The notes under the pieces are model-generated. The model saw nothing but the letters and a program-made list of their open reading frames with translations, had not been told where the DNA came from and searched no databases. A DNA stretch of 64,000 nucleotides. Source: Paragyromitra xinjiangensis. Its lineage: Eukaryota > Ascomycota > Pezizomycetes > Pezizales > Discinaceae. Positions 1 through 11,935 of the stretch are shown piece by piece (position 1 is the stretch's first letter; each line of letters starts with the position of its first letter). The position numbers and the translations under genes were made by a program. Location of the stretch: NCBI GenBank assembly GCA_038503065.1, contig JBCAMK010000002.1:3286001-3350000 (forward strand), given 5' to 3'.

Positions 1-1225
1 CACTGTCAAATGATTTGTCTGATATGCGTGAACGGTAAGGATATTATATCACCGGCAAAGGAACTTGGGCTAATTTTGTGCCTGGATAGTCTTGGACGCA
101 TGGTTATTGGTTCAAGCCGAAGCGGGGACCCAGTCACTTGCGATGACATCGGTGCCGGTGGTGCTTTGACTGCGTTGATGAAGGATGCTATCAAGCCCAA
201 TCTTATGCAGACACTTGAGGGAACTCCCGTGTTTGTGCACGCTGGTCCTTTCGCTAACATCTCTATTGGAGCTTCCTCGGTTATTGCTGATAAGCTTGCA
301 CTCAAGCTTACTGGTACCGAAGAAGACGAGGTGCACGAGGAGAAGGCTGGTTATGTTGTCACTGAAGCTGGCTTTGACTTCACAATGGGTGGAGAGCGGT
401 TCTTCAACATCAAGTGCCGATCAAGCGGTCTTTCGCCCGACGTGGTCGTCATTGTCGCTACTGTCAGGGCACTAAAGGTTCACGGAGGCGGACCTGAGGT
501 TATTGCTGGTGCTGGGCTCCCAGAAGAGTACCGCACTGAGAATGTGGACTTGCTCAGGAAGGGTTGTGTCAACTTGGCGAAACACATTGCGAACGCTAAA
601 TATTATGGCATCCCAGTTGTTGTGGCTATCAACAAGTTCCACACCGATACTGAAGCTGAGATCCAGGTCATCCGCGAGGAGGCGATCAAGGCTGGTGCCG
701 AGGATGCTGTTCCGGCCAACCATTGGGCTGAAGGTGGTAAGGGAGCTGTTGATCTTGCTAAGGCGGTCATTGAGTCTTCCACAAAGCCCAAGAACTTCAG
801 ACTACTGTATGATGCCGATAAGACCATTGTAGAGAAGATGGAGGCCATCGCGCGGGAGATGTACGGTGCCGATGGCGTCGAGCTTAGTGAGCTAGCCAAG
901 AGCCAGTGCGAGACCTACACAAGACAAGGGTTTGGACATTTGCCAATTTGCATTGCCAAGGTTTGTAGCTTCCTCTTGTCCGGGGAAAACTTTATCCGGC
1001 GCTGACAAAATGCAGACACAATATTCGCTGTCCCACGATCCTGCACTCAAGGGTGCGCCAACGGGCTTTACGGTTCCGATTCGCGACGTCCGGTTATCGC
1101 CTGGTGCCGGATACCTTTACGCCAAGGCTGCAGATATCCAGACGATTCCTGGACTACCAACTGCTCCGGGATACCTCAATGTTGATGTGAATGCGGAGAC
1201 TGGCGAAATTGAGGGGCTGTTTTAG
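1..1225 (+). CDS. ADE3: C1-tetrahydrofolate synthase, C-terminal part (formate-THF ligase domain), 5' truncated by window edge
   Basis: Trifunctional C1-THF synthase; the part visible is the C-terminal formyl-THF synthetase domain, which makes 10-formyl-THF from formate, THF and ATP for purine and methyl-group metabolism. Exons are 1-34, 90-960 and 1016-1225. Splicing of intron 35-89 restores the family stretch DMRERLGRMVIG, and splicing of 961-1015 joins IAK to TQYSLSHDP. Diagnostic family stretches include [18 protein letters not shown] and [12 protein letters not shown], and the C-terminus [18 protein letters not shown] is complete. The N-terminal dehydrogenase/cyclohydrolase part and the P-loop of the ligase lie outside the window. 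An ATG at position 10 is inside the real exon but out of frame, so it is not the start. Fungi have a cytosolic (ADE3) and often a mitochondrial (MIS1) form; which one this is cannot be told without the N-terminus. Confidence 0.95.
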
Positions 1226-1828
1226 ATGGTATTTGCTGCGGGGAAAAACGGGTGGTTTTCTTTTTTTGTGTTCCTTTTCAACCCTTAGAAGAAAAGAGTT
1301 GCAATTTCAACAATTGGCGTCTGGGTTAAATATAAAAAGCCAAGTAGGGCCTGGGTTGGAAGTGATATCTTTTAGAGCTTCATTTGTATCTAAACATGCA
1401 AGATTATAAAAGAAGTGAGGGGTTTCGGGGGATTTTATTGCAATATTCCGTGGATGCTTGTATACTGGTACCTCAAATGACGTTGGGCCGTTAGACCGAT
1501 AACCCCACTATGATACTAGGGGGAAATCTTTGGTCAGGAACCCCCCCGTAATTACCAACAGCCGCAAAAACACCCCACCATCGGGCTCCGTACTACAGGC
1601 GGCGGGTCAATCAGTCCCTGCCTTTTATAAATCTCAATTAGGTCTATTCCTAATCTTGTGTGGGAGGGAGAGAAAAAAAACCGCAGGGTGACTCCATAAC
1701 TTCATCATTCCCCGCCAATTCGCTCCATTCCATTGAGCATTCTTGTCGGCCTTGAAACCACCCTACCCGATTGTAGACGCGTGCGCCTTGATCCAGTATT
1801 TCCTACGAATTCCGGTCCCCCCTCGGTA
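1226..1828. other. Intergenic: ADE3 3' UTR and IDP1 promoter
   Basis: No coding signal. It holds the presumed 3' UTR of the folate gene and the pyrimidine-rich promoter/leader of the NADP-isocitrate dehydrogenase gene (for example CATAACTTCATCATTC near 1695). No other structure was recognised. Confidence 0.6.
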
Positions 1829-3777
1829 ATGTCTTTCGTCCGCCCCTCTTGCAGCCGGTTGTTGCGGGGCGCCTTCTGCAGTGCTAGACCTCTCGCGTCG
1901 TCGTTTTATTCTGCTCCTGTCGCTGCTTCTTTGAGGTCGCAAATATCTGCACGACAGTTCTCTATCAGTATGGCTCGTGAATGTGAGCAGCTTTTTTTGT
2001 GTTTTTGTGTGGTTTGTTGCCTCATTGGGGAGATGTGCTGAGACCATGTGCTGCGGGTAGTCCAGAAGATCAAGGTTAAGAACCCAATTGTTGGTATGTA
2101 ACGCAATTCCGTTCGTCCGTAACCCAGGAAGGGTGTGAGAGAAAAAGCCAATTGGTGTTTGGTGACAAGGTTACTGATGGCGGCGGTGGTGGGTTTATGC
2201 AGAGTTGGATGGAGATGAGATGACCCGGATTATCTGGGACATGATCAAGAAGAAGGTATGGGATCGTTCCTCGGCTGCTTTGCTTCATGTATGGCTTTGT
2301 TCTGACTGGTGTGGTAGTTCATACATCCGTACGAAAACACCCTCGGTATTACTTCGGTTGTTAGGGATGTGGGCGTTAATGTGAATGTGAATCATATAGC
2401 TATCTCGATATTGACCTTAAGTACTATGATCTGGTGTGTAGATATAGCTTCTCTTCTGCTTTTGAGCTATTTCTGCCAGGTTTCTAACGGAGAATGGGTT
2501 GTAGGGTCTGGAATACCGTGATAAGACAGATGATCAAGTCACTGTGGACGCTGCAGAAGCTATCTTGAAGTACTCTGTAGGTGTCAAGTGCGCCACGATT
2601 ACTCCTGATGAGGCTCGTGTGAAGGAGTTCAATTTAAAGAAGGTAAGGAAGAGCCATTTTATAGCCTCCAGAACGTATTGCTGACACGAAAATGCAGATG
2701 TGGCTGAGTCCTAATGGAAGTTAGTATCACTTACCACCTGCCTAACCTACGAGTTTCTAACAACCCCCAGCTATCCGTAACATCCTGGGAGGCACTGTGT
2801 TCCGTGAGCCCATTGTCATCCCCAAGATCCCCCGTCTGGTACAGGGCTGGAAAGAACCCATCATCATCGGCCGTCACGCCCACGGCGACCAATACCGCGC
2901 CAAGGACCTCGTAATTTCAGGTCCAGGCACTCTCGAGCTGGTCTTCACTCCTCAAGGCGGCGAGCCGGAACGCATCAAGGTCTTTGACTACAAAGCAGGA
3001 GGTATTGGGTTGGCCATGTATAACACCGATGAGTCTATCAATGGTTTCGCTCACGCTTCGTTCAAGCTGGCTCTGCAGAAGCACCTGCCATTGTATATGA
3101 GCACCAAGAACACTATCTTGAAGAAATATGATGGACGTTTTAAGGATATCTTCCAGGAGATTTATGAGAGTACCTATAAGAAGGACTTTGAGTCTGCTGG
3201 AATCTGGTACGAGCATAGGCTGATTGATGATATGGTTGCTCAGATGATCAAATCTGAGGTACTTCCCACCTAGTTTATATTCAAATCTACTAGCAACATG
3301 AGATTCTAACTGATCCACGGTAAACAGGGAGGCTTCATCATCGCCATGAAGAACTACGACGGTGACGTGCAGTCCGATATCGTTGCTCAAGGTTTCGGAT
3401 CCCTAGGTCTTATGACATCCGTTCTCATCACCCCCGACGGCAAAACCTTCGAGTCTGAAGCCGCCCACGGCACTGTCACCCGCCACTACAGGGAGTACCA
3501 GAAAGGCAAAGAGACCTCCACCAACCCCATTGCCTCGATCTTCGCCTGGACTCGAGGTTTGATTCAACGAGGAAAGCTCGATGGTACCCCGGAGGTTGTT
3601 ACCTTTGCTGAGACTGTTGAGAAGGCGGTTGTTGAGACTGTTGATATTGATGGTATTATGACTAAGGATTTGGCGTTGGCTTGTGGGAGGAAGGACCGTG
3701 AGGCGTGGGTTACTACTAATGAATATATGGAGGCTGTTGAGAAACGTTTGAAGACGGCGTTGAAGGAGAAGTTGTAG
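1829..3777 (+). CDS. IDP1: NADP-dependent isocitrate dehydrogenase, mitochondrial with probable cytosolic isoform
   Basis: Oxidative decarboxylation of isocitrate to 2-oxoglutarate with NADPH production. Nine exons: 1829-1982, 2061-2093, 2203-2255, 2318-2328, 2400-2433, 2505-2642, 2698-2719, 2771-3258, 3328-3777, giving 460 aa. All junctions keep frame and rebuild family motifs: [19 protein letters not shown], then [21 protein letters not shown], then [20 protein letters not shown]. The N-terminus ([14 protein letters not shown]...) is rich in Arg and Ser and lacks acids, as in a mitochondrial presequence. An in-frame second Met at codon 48 (1970) sits just before the conserved mature start [12 protein letters not shown], so a shorter cytosolic form is plausible. 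Exon 4 is an 11-nt microexon. The C-terminus is KEKL, not a standard peroxisomal SKL/ARL signal. Confidence 0.96.
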
Positions 3778-5223
3778 GGTGTTTTTGGGGAATGTAAATT
3801 TAGGATATACCCTGGAAATATGGTGATTGCCCTACAAAATAAACTATTGTTCTTTCGGTTACGGGCTTCGCCATAACCTAAGGGCCAGATGCGTGTAGGA
3901 ATTGCCAGTCAGTCAGTCAATCAATCGCGATTACGGGCCAGGTCCCAATCATAGGCTATCACTCGTATTGGGTCTTGCCACCTAGTGCTATATATTCTCA
4001 ACAGTATCAAGGCTTGTGGGGATGGCATATTCCGTATCTAACCTCCCACTTTACTTTTCTATACTTTACTAACTCGATCCGCGATTCGATCGTAGCTTGA
4101 TGCCACATCTATCTGCGAGCCAACCATCCTGAGAGCCTGCATGCATGTTCCACCGATCCCCGTTCCTCACGGCCCGAAAAAAAGCATCATACCATCGATA
4201 GCCAATCGTTTGACCAAATAAAATCACACCCCAGACACTCGAGTTCCTTCGCTCTCAACACGACCAAATCGTTTGTGCTATGTCCCATATCTGGGGCCAC
4301 AAGGTATAGAGTCTAAGGTATTTTCACGTGCATAATCGGATAAGAGGCTATGGCATACTCTAGAGTAGTTGAGCATGGCGCCGCTACTGATGGCATGAGG
4401 TGGTTGGCTGAACAGCCTATGGCCAGCTCAAAACCCGATATATTATAGACATCCTTGGCCGAGACCGTAGGATAGGACTGCACCACCATCGACTGAAGTA
4501 ATAGAGTTTACTAACTGATTGAACAAACTAGCCTCAATATCTCTACATCTAGTGAGGACGTAGCCCTTATCCTGCAGCCTCAGCCCAGGCTACTTCGTTC
4601 CACCCGAGATTTTACGGTAGTTAATAGCGATTGCCAGCTCAGTCCCCTCCCTGCATACGTGGTTAAAACAAAGTACTCTACCAAAACATAAGTATGCGGG
4701 TTCTCTTCTCACAAACCAGTAGGTATACTGCGTTTGGATCTACAACTGCACAACTACACCGTGTACAATCAATCTACCTGCCTCGTATAGGAAAGTTGAC
4801 CGAGACCTCTGATCTGACCGATTGCAGCTGCAGTTTTATCAGATTACCGAATTTCATTAGCTGCCATTGCTGAATCTAAGCAGTTAGTCAGTATGCACAG
4901 TTGTCTACGCACGCACAGCCTTTTCTCGCTGGAGACCTCCCTTCCAATAAACCAGATATGCACATCTAGGTATCTTATGCTTTCCCCGGCTTGTGGGATC
5001 GTATATATTTAATATTAGAGATCTTAAGTTGCACAAACTGATGATCATGTCAGTACTTAAGTCCCTTTATCCCAACCTACTACTCACCAGAAACTAAACC
5101 CGTCCCCGGTACTGATCCCTCATACTTGCAAATCCCTATAAAATCCAATCAGGCTCTCTCCAAAGTGATACATCATTATCACGAACCCAAGCTCCCGAGA
5201 ATGGGGAGGAGAAAGACTTCGTC
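3778..5223. other. Intergenic, no feature recognised
   Basis: About 1.4 kb of AT-leaning sequence with stops in all frames. It contains the 3' end of IDP1 transcription and the upstream region of the next gene. No repeat, RNA gene or conserved ORF was seen. Confidence 0.55.
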
Positions 5224-7246
5224 ATGAACGGTAACCGCACCTTGCCAACATCAAAACGACTCCTGGAATTGTTACTCAGTAACCCATCCCAAGCCTTACT
5301 AATAGGACTGCTATGTACTAGCTGGGGTTTCAGAGCGTTACCAAAAGTTCTAGCAGATAATGGCGATGATAGAAACGGCACGTTTCAGATTCTCGCAGAT
5401 GGCACTCAGGATCTAGCGGCTCTTGTCGGGCTCTTTGCTGCGGATAGCGTGGAGCGGTATTCTGTTAATTACTCAAGAGGTTACCTTTCTGTAGCTGCGG
5501 CGACGTGCTCTCTTTTCGGGATTATGGGCTATGTTAGAGCTCTCGTAAAGTTGGGATTGGGCTCGGGACTATGTCAGGGTTCTAGTTTCCCTACTGGTAA
5601 GTCCCTATCTATACTTTAGCTCTGAGTTAGTGGCACAACCTCTGACATTCTAACAGCTCCAGTGCGTGCTATACTGGGTGTAGCTAGATCTGACGGATTG
5701 CCGAAAGACGAACTTGTCACGGTTAGCTACATCTCAAGAACTACCAACGAGTCGGACGATACTGTGCAGTCCAGGGCACTTAAAAGCCTGAATCACACAC
5801 GAGAGTCGTTTTCCGCAGCACGGCCTATTTTCTGGCAAAACGCAAGTGGCCGCAAGGGAGCCGACCGCAATATCCTATATAATTATTCAGCCTCCAGAAG
5901 CGATTTAAGGATTCTTACCCCGATTTGGGGGTCTTTATTGCTCACGGCAGCCGCGACGAGCTTCCCCATAACTCTAGTCTCCCACCATTGGACATGGACT
6001 CGCATGGTCGCATCATTTGGGATGTTTTTCGCTCTGGCAACCTCGTCGATGATGTGGGCTTATGTCTATGTAAAAGAACAAATCCCATACTGGAGCAGCA
6101 GCAGCGGCACACGTCGAAGCGATATACTTCGGTTGGAGGAATTTGCTGTTATAGAGCTATTACAACCAAATTCTAGGCAAACTATCGCGTCTCTCCGCAC
6201 GGTTACGGGACCACTCGAATGGATCTGCAGAGTACTATCCTCAGTTGCAGCAGTTGTCATATCTCTGGGGTAAGCAATGTCGATTGATAGTATAGCACTA
6301 TTTGAGCTCTTGCCAGGCCCAACCGCCTAGATATATTTGCCAATATATAGAGATAAGGAGAACAACAACAACGCAGTCTGCCTGGTGGCTTGGATTCCAA
6401 GCAGCCTTGGCTGTTGTTAGAATGATAATATGGATATGGAGTCCGGTACTTAACCGCCATAAAACATTTCTTAAAACCCACCCTGTGCAACCCGATCGCT
6501 CTTCACGCTTTAGCGGGCCGGATCTTGCTATTATTTATTTTTCAGTGGCAAGCTCTCTCAACAAACCCAAGTTGACATTTCCTTCGCTGCTACTAGACCG
6601 ACTCGAACAGATGCCTACACTCTCCATGTTGAAACAAGCAAAGGACATTGCGAGTAGCGAACTATCAGAACCCATGAGGCATAAACTACTCAACAAGTGC
6701 ACGGCAGTCTGGAACTTTCCAATATACGTTTTCGGCAGGTGGATTGCGGATTGGAGTGGGAATGCCCAGAGGGTTCGAGAACCTTCTTCATATTACAGTT
6801 ACACCCTTATTAACATTGGAGGTTCCAAGCCATGGGTTGATGGAGAAATTATTCTTGTCCCGGTATTGTGGACGTACAGGTGTACTGGCCAAGTTGCAAC
6901 TACCCCCTACAACTCTAGCAGTACAATCTACTTCGATGGCTTAAAGAAAAACCCCAGGCCTAGTGAAGCCCCGCTCCGTTGGTATCCGAAGGGGGATGAA
7001 CCTTTGGATAGGGCTTTGGCCGAGCTTTTAGGAGAACTTAGTGAGGCAATTGAAGCCATGGAAAAACTATCCCCACAGCCTGCAGGGAGCGAAAATACCC
7101 CTGTCTCTGTTCACGAAAGACCAATCCCTCATAATGGAAGCGAAGTGGTAGTCGAGATGGAAAATATGACTGACACACCTCCAATACAACCCATACCCCT
7201 CCCTAATTCCGCAGCTCCGCATGCAACTACTACCGCCCTTCCTTAG
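5224..7246 (+). CDS. Uncharacterised polytopic membrane protein (633 aa)
   Basis: Exons 5224-5596, 5657-6269 and 6331-7246; joined they give one 633-aa frame. I do not recognise the family. About six hydrophobic segments are visible: ALLIGLLCTSWGF (near residue 25), YLSVAAATCSLFGIMGY (about 85), LLLTAAATSFPITLV (about 235), MVASFGMFFALATSSMMW (about 260), a segment at VLSSVAAVVISLG (about 325) and WWLGFQAALAVVRMIIWIW (about 350). A long hydrophilic C-terminal half follows and ends in a Pro/Glu-rich tail, so this is probably an integral membrane protein with a large cytosolic domain. The second intron uses the acceptor at 6330 because the nearer AG at 6316 would put a stop in frame. It resembles the fungus-specific membrane proteins annotated only as hypothetical; no function is assigned. 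Confidence 0.75.
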
Positions 7247-9135
7247 TTCTGTAGTCCGTCAAACAACTCCTCCCTCTTCTTTTCCCAACACAGCAGTTCT
7301 ATAAAACAAATATCTTCTCCCTCCTTCATCTTCATCATCATCACCATCAAGATTAGAGCAGTAGTTTATAGGGCGACGAGAAACCTTTGGTTCACAAGAA
7401 TTGGAGGGGTTAGTGGTATTATACGGTTCTGGCTATACCTATCTTTTACACTCAGCTTGGAGAAGTATAGGAACATGGAGTTTCAGCTGGGATGCAGGAG
7501 GCTTTGGTTATTCGTAGTCATTTTATATCTTACCTCTTATATTTATTTCATAGTTTCTTTTGCTAGAGGATTCCTACCATTTCTTATAGTTGGCTGGTTC
7601 GAAAATCACGTCATTACACCCTTTCTAAAGTTCGTTTAGGTTTCCTTGCCTCTCCTTATCACACCACAGGAGCGTGATTAAAGGCTGCCAATAAGTTTCT
7701 ATATTAGACCCAAAAGCGACAATAGGTAGTACCTGCGTAGTGTTATGACCGGAGGGTTTTTGTACCTCGCAGCTTGGGTAAGGGGGGAAGGACTACCGCA
7801 TAGCTCGAGCCAAGAGAATCCCCTTACTCTCGAGCCAAATTGAGCGACACTCCATAAGCTATTATATCACCTATAGTACATACTGTATCCTATAAGAATA
7901 GATTTGCTTGATAGAATAAAAGAAGTGAAGGGTGCGCAATATGGTTTAAGAATAGTCTTCATGAGTAATCACTCGTTGACATTTCTACCCTAAGTAACGG
8001 GGGCGCCACGTTCTAACAGCCCATCCCATATTATTGTCTCTATGGAAAGATCTACAAGAAACACCGGGCACTTCTTGCGATCTATTTAGTGGAGCTCCCC
8101 ACCTGTCTGTTGGTCTTTGGTGTGAGGTGAGGTATCAAGGTATAACCTTCCCCCAACAGACTCGTATTCTCATGACGTTTTTGAAACGGGCTGCCTCTGA
8201 ATCCCATATAAAATAGGTAGATAATAGACAGGGTAGTCTGCAATTGCCACGATGCCATATCAAATTTCCCCTATTGAACAGGATGAAGAAATTCTTCTTT
8301 AGAACCAGGACGTTTGCATTTACAGGCCGAGAGCCCGCCAGGGAGGTCCCCTGAAAGTTCGAAACAGCAGCGTACACTTCATACTCTCTTCTATCCGAGA
8401 AAAAAATGCTACCTATTCTCATGTATAGATTTATGCCTAGGGCCAAATAGAGATGACCAGCAGATGCCGGACAGTGACATGGAAGTTTCGGAAAATATGG
8501 GTTAGGGTTCAAGAAGCGGAAAGTCGAAACAAGGAAAATAATGACTAGGGACAAAAAAATAGATGAAACAGGTAGAAAGACATGCTTAATCTTAATAGGA
8601 AACCCCATTGAAACAGGGCTTCCAGTCTGCAATGATCATTTCGACAGTTTGAACTACTTGTACTGTTATTTATGGTGCAGTGTGGACTTGCTCTTTCCAC
8701 CTGCATGATAACCAACCCCGGTAACAGAACCTAACTGGACCCGCTCTCCCCCTCAGATCTCAACCGTTCACCATTCAGCTCCTTCTCCGCCCTCCTCATC
8801 TTTCAGCGGTCCTCTCTGTTCGTTCTCCGCTGTGTTCCCCCTTTCTTTCTGTTAATCTATCCATCGCTAGAGCAAGTATCCAATACATTATTTTAACGAC
8901 TTAACGACCCACGCGCTTCGCCCGGATATCCTACCTCTCGAACGTCCCACGTCTCCAGTATATTTCGCACGTATAATTCCAAATCGCCTCGGTTCCCTCG
9001 CCACGAATTTAACGACCTTTCTACGACTACATCTTCACTGCAAAATAAAATAACAAAAAACACTCAATATCCTTGTCTATTTAGTTATCAATTCCCCTAC
9101 CGTACATACACATATCTCCCAGCACCACAATCAGC
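7247..9135. other. Intergenic with a weak 60-codon hydrophobic ORF
   Basis: Mostly non-coding. A 60-codon ORF at 7457-7639 (+) is strongly hydrophobic (LWLFVVILYLTSYIYFIVSF) but has no supporting context and may be chance. A minus-strand ORF at 8135-8632 has unbiased codon use and is judged spurious. A telomere-like GGGTTAGGGTT lies at 8499-8509. The last 400 bp is a C/T-rich promoter and leader for the STRAP gene. Confidence 0.5.
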
Positions 9136-10406
9136 ATGAGCTCTGGATTCAACCAACAGTACGACAACCAGCAATCCTTCAATGGCGGAGGTGGCTCAAT
9201 CCGTTCGTCTTGCTTGCACGTCTCCTTGCTGCTCAGGATCTAATTTATTAAACAGAGGCTCCTCGTGTTGTACCTCTGACCTGCCATGGCCACTCGAGAC
9301 CAGTCACGCATTTGTCATTCTCGCCGATGGTGGGCGACGACGAATACTACTTGATATCGGCCTGTAAAGGTGGTTTAGCTTTTTAGCGAGCGTGGGGAAA
9401 TCTGTGTAGGCAGCTAACAAGGTGGTGGTAGATAATAATCCTATGCTACGTGATGGTATCACAGGTGATTGGTGGGTTATCTTCTACGAGGGCTCAATGG
9501 ACGATCTAGGGGGCTGACAAGAGGGTACAGGATCGGAACCTTCCTTGGCCACAAAGGTGCTGTATGGCAGGCGAGACTATCAAACGACGCGGCTCTGGCG
9601 GCTACCGCTTCTGCGGATTTCTCAGCGTGAGGCATCGTCTACATACGGCATGGGAGTACATTGTTGATTTTTTGTCGCAGGAAGATCTGGGATACGTTTA
9701 CAGGGGAATGTCTCCAAACGCTCCAACACAATCATATTGTCCGCGCCGTAACGTTCTCTCAGAATCCTACGCATCTTGCGACTGGTGGTGCTGAGAAGAA
9801 GCTTCGGATCTACGATTTGACGCGTTCGGACAATTCTTTTGAAATTGGCGTGGGTGCTCACACGGGTACTATCAAGTCGATTGTTTGGGCGGAGCCGAAT
9901 ATCCTCCTCTCGGCATCTGATGATAAGAAGCTGCGCTGGTGGGATATTCGATCTCGGGATATGATACAGAAGCTCGATGTAGATGATATCATCGGCTCCT
10001 GCGAGTTGAGTCCTGATGGCACTTTGATCAGCGCGACGGCGGGGAAGACGGTGTATTTCTTTGATGCGCCGAGTAGGAGGTTGATTAAAAGTGTGAACAC
10101 GGCGTATGAGGTGTCAAGTGTGGCGTTACATAGAGAGACGAGGAAGTTTATCACGGGTGGGAGCAGTGATACATGGGTTAGGGTGTATGATTACGATTCT
10201 GAAACGGAGTTGGAGGTGTATAAAGGCCATCATGGAAGCATTTGGAGTGTGAGCTTCTCACCAGATGGGAAACTGTATGCTACGGGTTCGGAGGATGGGA
10301 CTATTAAGCTGGTAAGATATTTCTCGTGAGACACTAAGATTGACGTAATACTGACTATCTTGTGTAGTGGAAATATACGAACCAGCCGTATGGATTGTGG
10401 AAGTAA
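9136..10406 (+). CDS. WD40-repeat protein of the STRAP (serine-threonine kinase receptor-associated protein) family
   Basis: Exons 9136-9190, 9256-9369, 9432-9471, 9531-9626, 9681-10311 and 10368-10406 give 324 aa. WD repeats fill the whole protein. Family features are HGHSRPVTHLSFSP and ISACKDNNPMLRDGITGDWIG near the N-terminus, LGHKGAVWQARLS, SADFSAKIWDTFTGECL, ASDDKKLRWWDIR, YKGHHGSIWSVSFSPDG, and the terminal TIKLWKYTNQPYGLWK. STRAP homologues are cytosolic scaffolds; in animals they bind the SMN complex and the TGF-beta receptor, and fungal members are linked to mRNA-protein assembly. The start is the ATG at 9136, followed by a Gln/Asn/Gly-rich lead-in (SGFNQQYDNQQSFNGG) cut by the first intron. 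Assignment to the family is firm; the cellular role in fungi is known only by analogy. Confidence 0.93.
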
Positions 10407-10793
10407 ATACCTAGGAATGTAAGATGTGCTCAAGGGACAGGATAAATAGGGAGACCCGTGGGTTATTAGACATTACAGAGCTACCACAGAAAGAATTGAG
10501 CCGCGAGGCAGTAGAACGATATTTATATTCTTTCGCAGCAAATAGATTTTTTCGCGTGCAAGTTTAAATAACGCATCGAGAAGAGATCTACAGGAGGTTT
10601 TGAGCTCATCTAGAGTCTGAATTATTCAGACGGAGATTTCCGTGTGCTTATCAACCACCCCGCCATGTGTTGCACTCCCCACTCCATTCCCAACTTTCTT
10701 TGCCACAGACATAAACCCTTTAGAAAGTGCAATTCCTACAAAACCTTTCTACGACACCTTAACTACTGAAACGAACCCTTCCCAGCCAGCACC
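10407..10793. other. Intergenic between STRAP-like gene and NBP35
   Basis: Nearly 400 bp holding the STRAP 3' UTR and the NBP35 promoter. The segment just before the NBP35 ATG is C-rich. No other signal was seen. Confidence 0.55.
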
Positions 10794-11935
10794 ATGGCCT
10801 CCGTCCAAGTCTCCTCCCAACCCAACCTCATGGAGCCTCCCAGAGTTGCCCCCCAGCTCGTAGCCCCAGAACCAGGTACGTTACTCCCCACCCCCAATCA
10901 TACACCAAATACTAACAAAACCCCAGAACACTGTCCCGGACCCGAATCAGAAAAAGCCGGCCAAGGCGACGCCTGCGCCAGCTGTCCAAACCAAAAGATC
11001 TGCGCAACCGCCCCCAAAGGCCCAGACCCAGACCTACCCTTAATCCACACACGCATGTCGACCGTCGCACACAAGCTCCTAATCCTCTCCGGCAAAGGCG
11101 GGGTCGGAAAATCCACCTTTACCTCCATGCTCGCATACGCATTCGCGCAGTCCCCAACTACACAGGTTGGCGTATGCGACATTGATATCTGTGGGCCTAG
11201 CATACCGCGGATGATGGGTGCCGAGAACCAGAGTATTCATTCTTCGAGTAGTGGGTGGAGTCCAGTATATGTTGCGGATAATCTAGGTGTGATGAGTATA
11301 CAGTTTATGTTACCTGGACAGGATGATGCGATTATCTGGAGGGGGCCGAAGAAGAATGGGCTTATTAAGCAGTTTTTGAAGGATGTTGAGTGGGGAGATT
11401 TGGATTGGTTATTGGTGGATACGCCGCCAGGGACTAGTGATGAGCATCTGAGTGTGTGTAGTTATTTGAAGAGTAGTGGGGTTGATGGGGCGGTGGTGGT
11501 GACGACCCCTCAGGAGGTTAGTTTGTTGGATGTGAGGAAGGAGATTGATTTTTGTAGGAAGGCGGGGATTAAGGTGTTGGGGGTTGTGGAGAATATGAGT
11601 GGGTTTGTTTGTCCGAATTGCGAGGTATGGTCCTGGTTTCTACCATACGGGGGGTGTTTACTGACTGCTTTTTTGTGCAGGGCGAATCTCAGATATTCCA
11701 TGCGACTACAGGTGGGGCTAGAGCTCTGTGCAAAGAGATGAATATCCCATTTCTTGGTGCCGTTCCTCTAGACCCTAGAATTGGTGTTGCGTGCGACTAT
11801 GGAGAGAGTTTCTTCGACGCATATCCCGAGAGTCCAGCCTGTGAAGGCTTAATGGGGATTATCGACAGGTTGAGGGAACAGATGGGGTTACCGCTATTGG
11901 AGGGGTATGAGGAGGATGTAACAGTTGAGGGATGA
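10794..11935 (+). CDS. NBP35: Cytosolic Fe-S cluster assembly scaffold ATPase NBP35
   Basis: P-loop NTPase that, with CFD1, forms the scaffold on which cytosolic and nuclear 4Fe-4S clusters are built. Exons 10794-10875, 10927-11624 and 11681-11935 give 344 aa. The N-terminal cluster signature C-X13-C-X2-C-X5-C is exact (CPGPE...[11 protein letters not shown]); CFD1 lacks it, which settles the assignment. The deviant Walker A reads [12 protein letters not shown]. The bridging-cluster motif CPNC lies at about 11612-11623, directly before intron 2. [13 protein letters not shown] is the conserved switch/Walker B region. The ATG is in strong context (CACCATGG). Intron 1 (51 bp) is a multiple of three with no in-frame stop, so retention would insert 17 residues just before the N-terminal cluster. 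Confidence 0.96.

Noticed and set aside
10..35. ATG at position 10 as start of the folate gene
   Set aside because: The true exon is in another frame (…DLSDMRER) and joins across intron 35-89; the long frame from position 10 reads through that intron.
3766..3777. Peroxisomal targeting signal at the IDP1 C-terminus
   Set aside because: The end is KEKL; canonical PTS1 ends in SKL, AKL or ARL, so EKL is too weak to claim.
8135..8632. 165-codon minus-strand ORF
   Set aside because: No conserved pattern and no intron-exon context; length is within chance for this composition.
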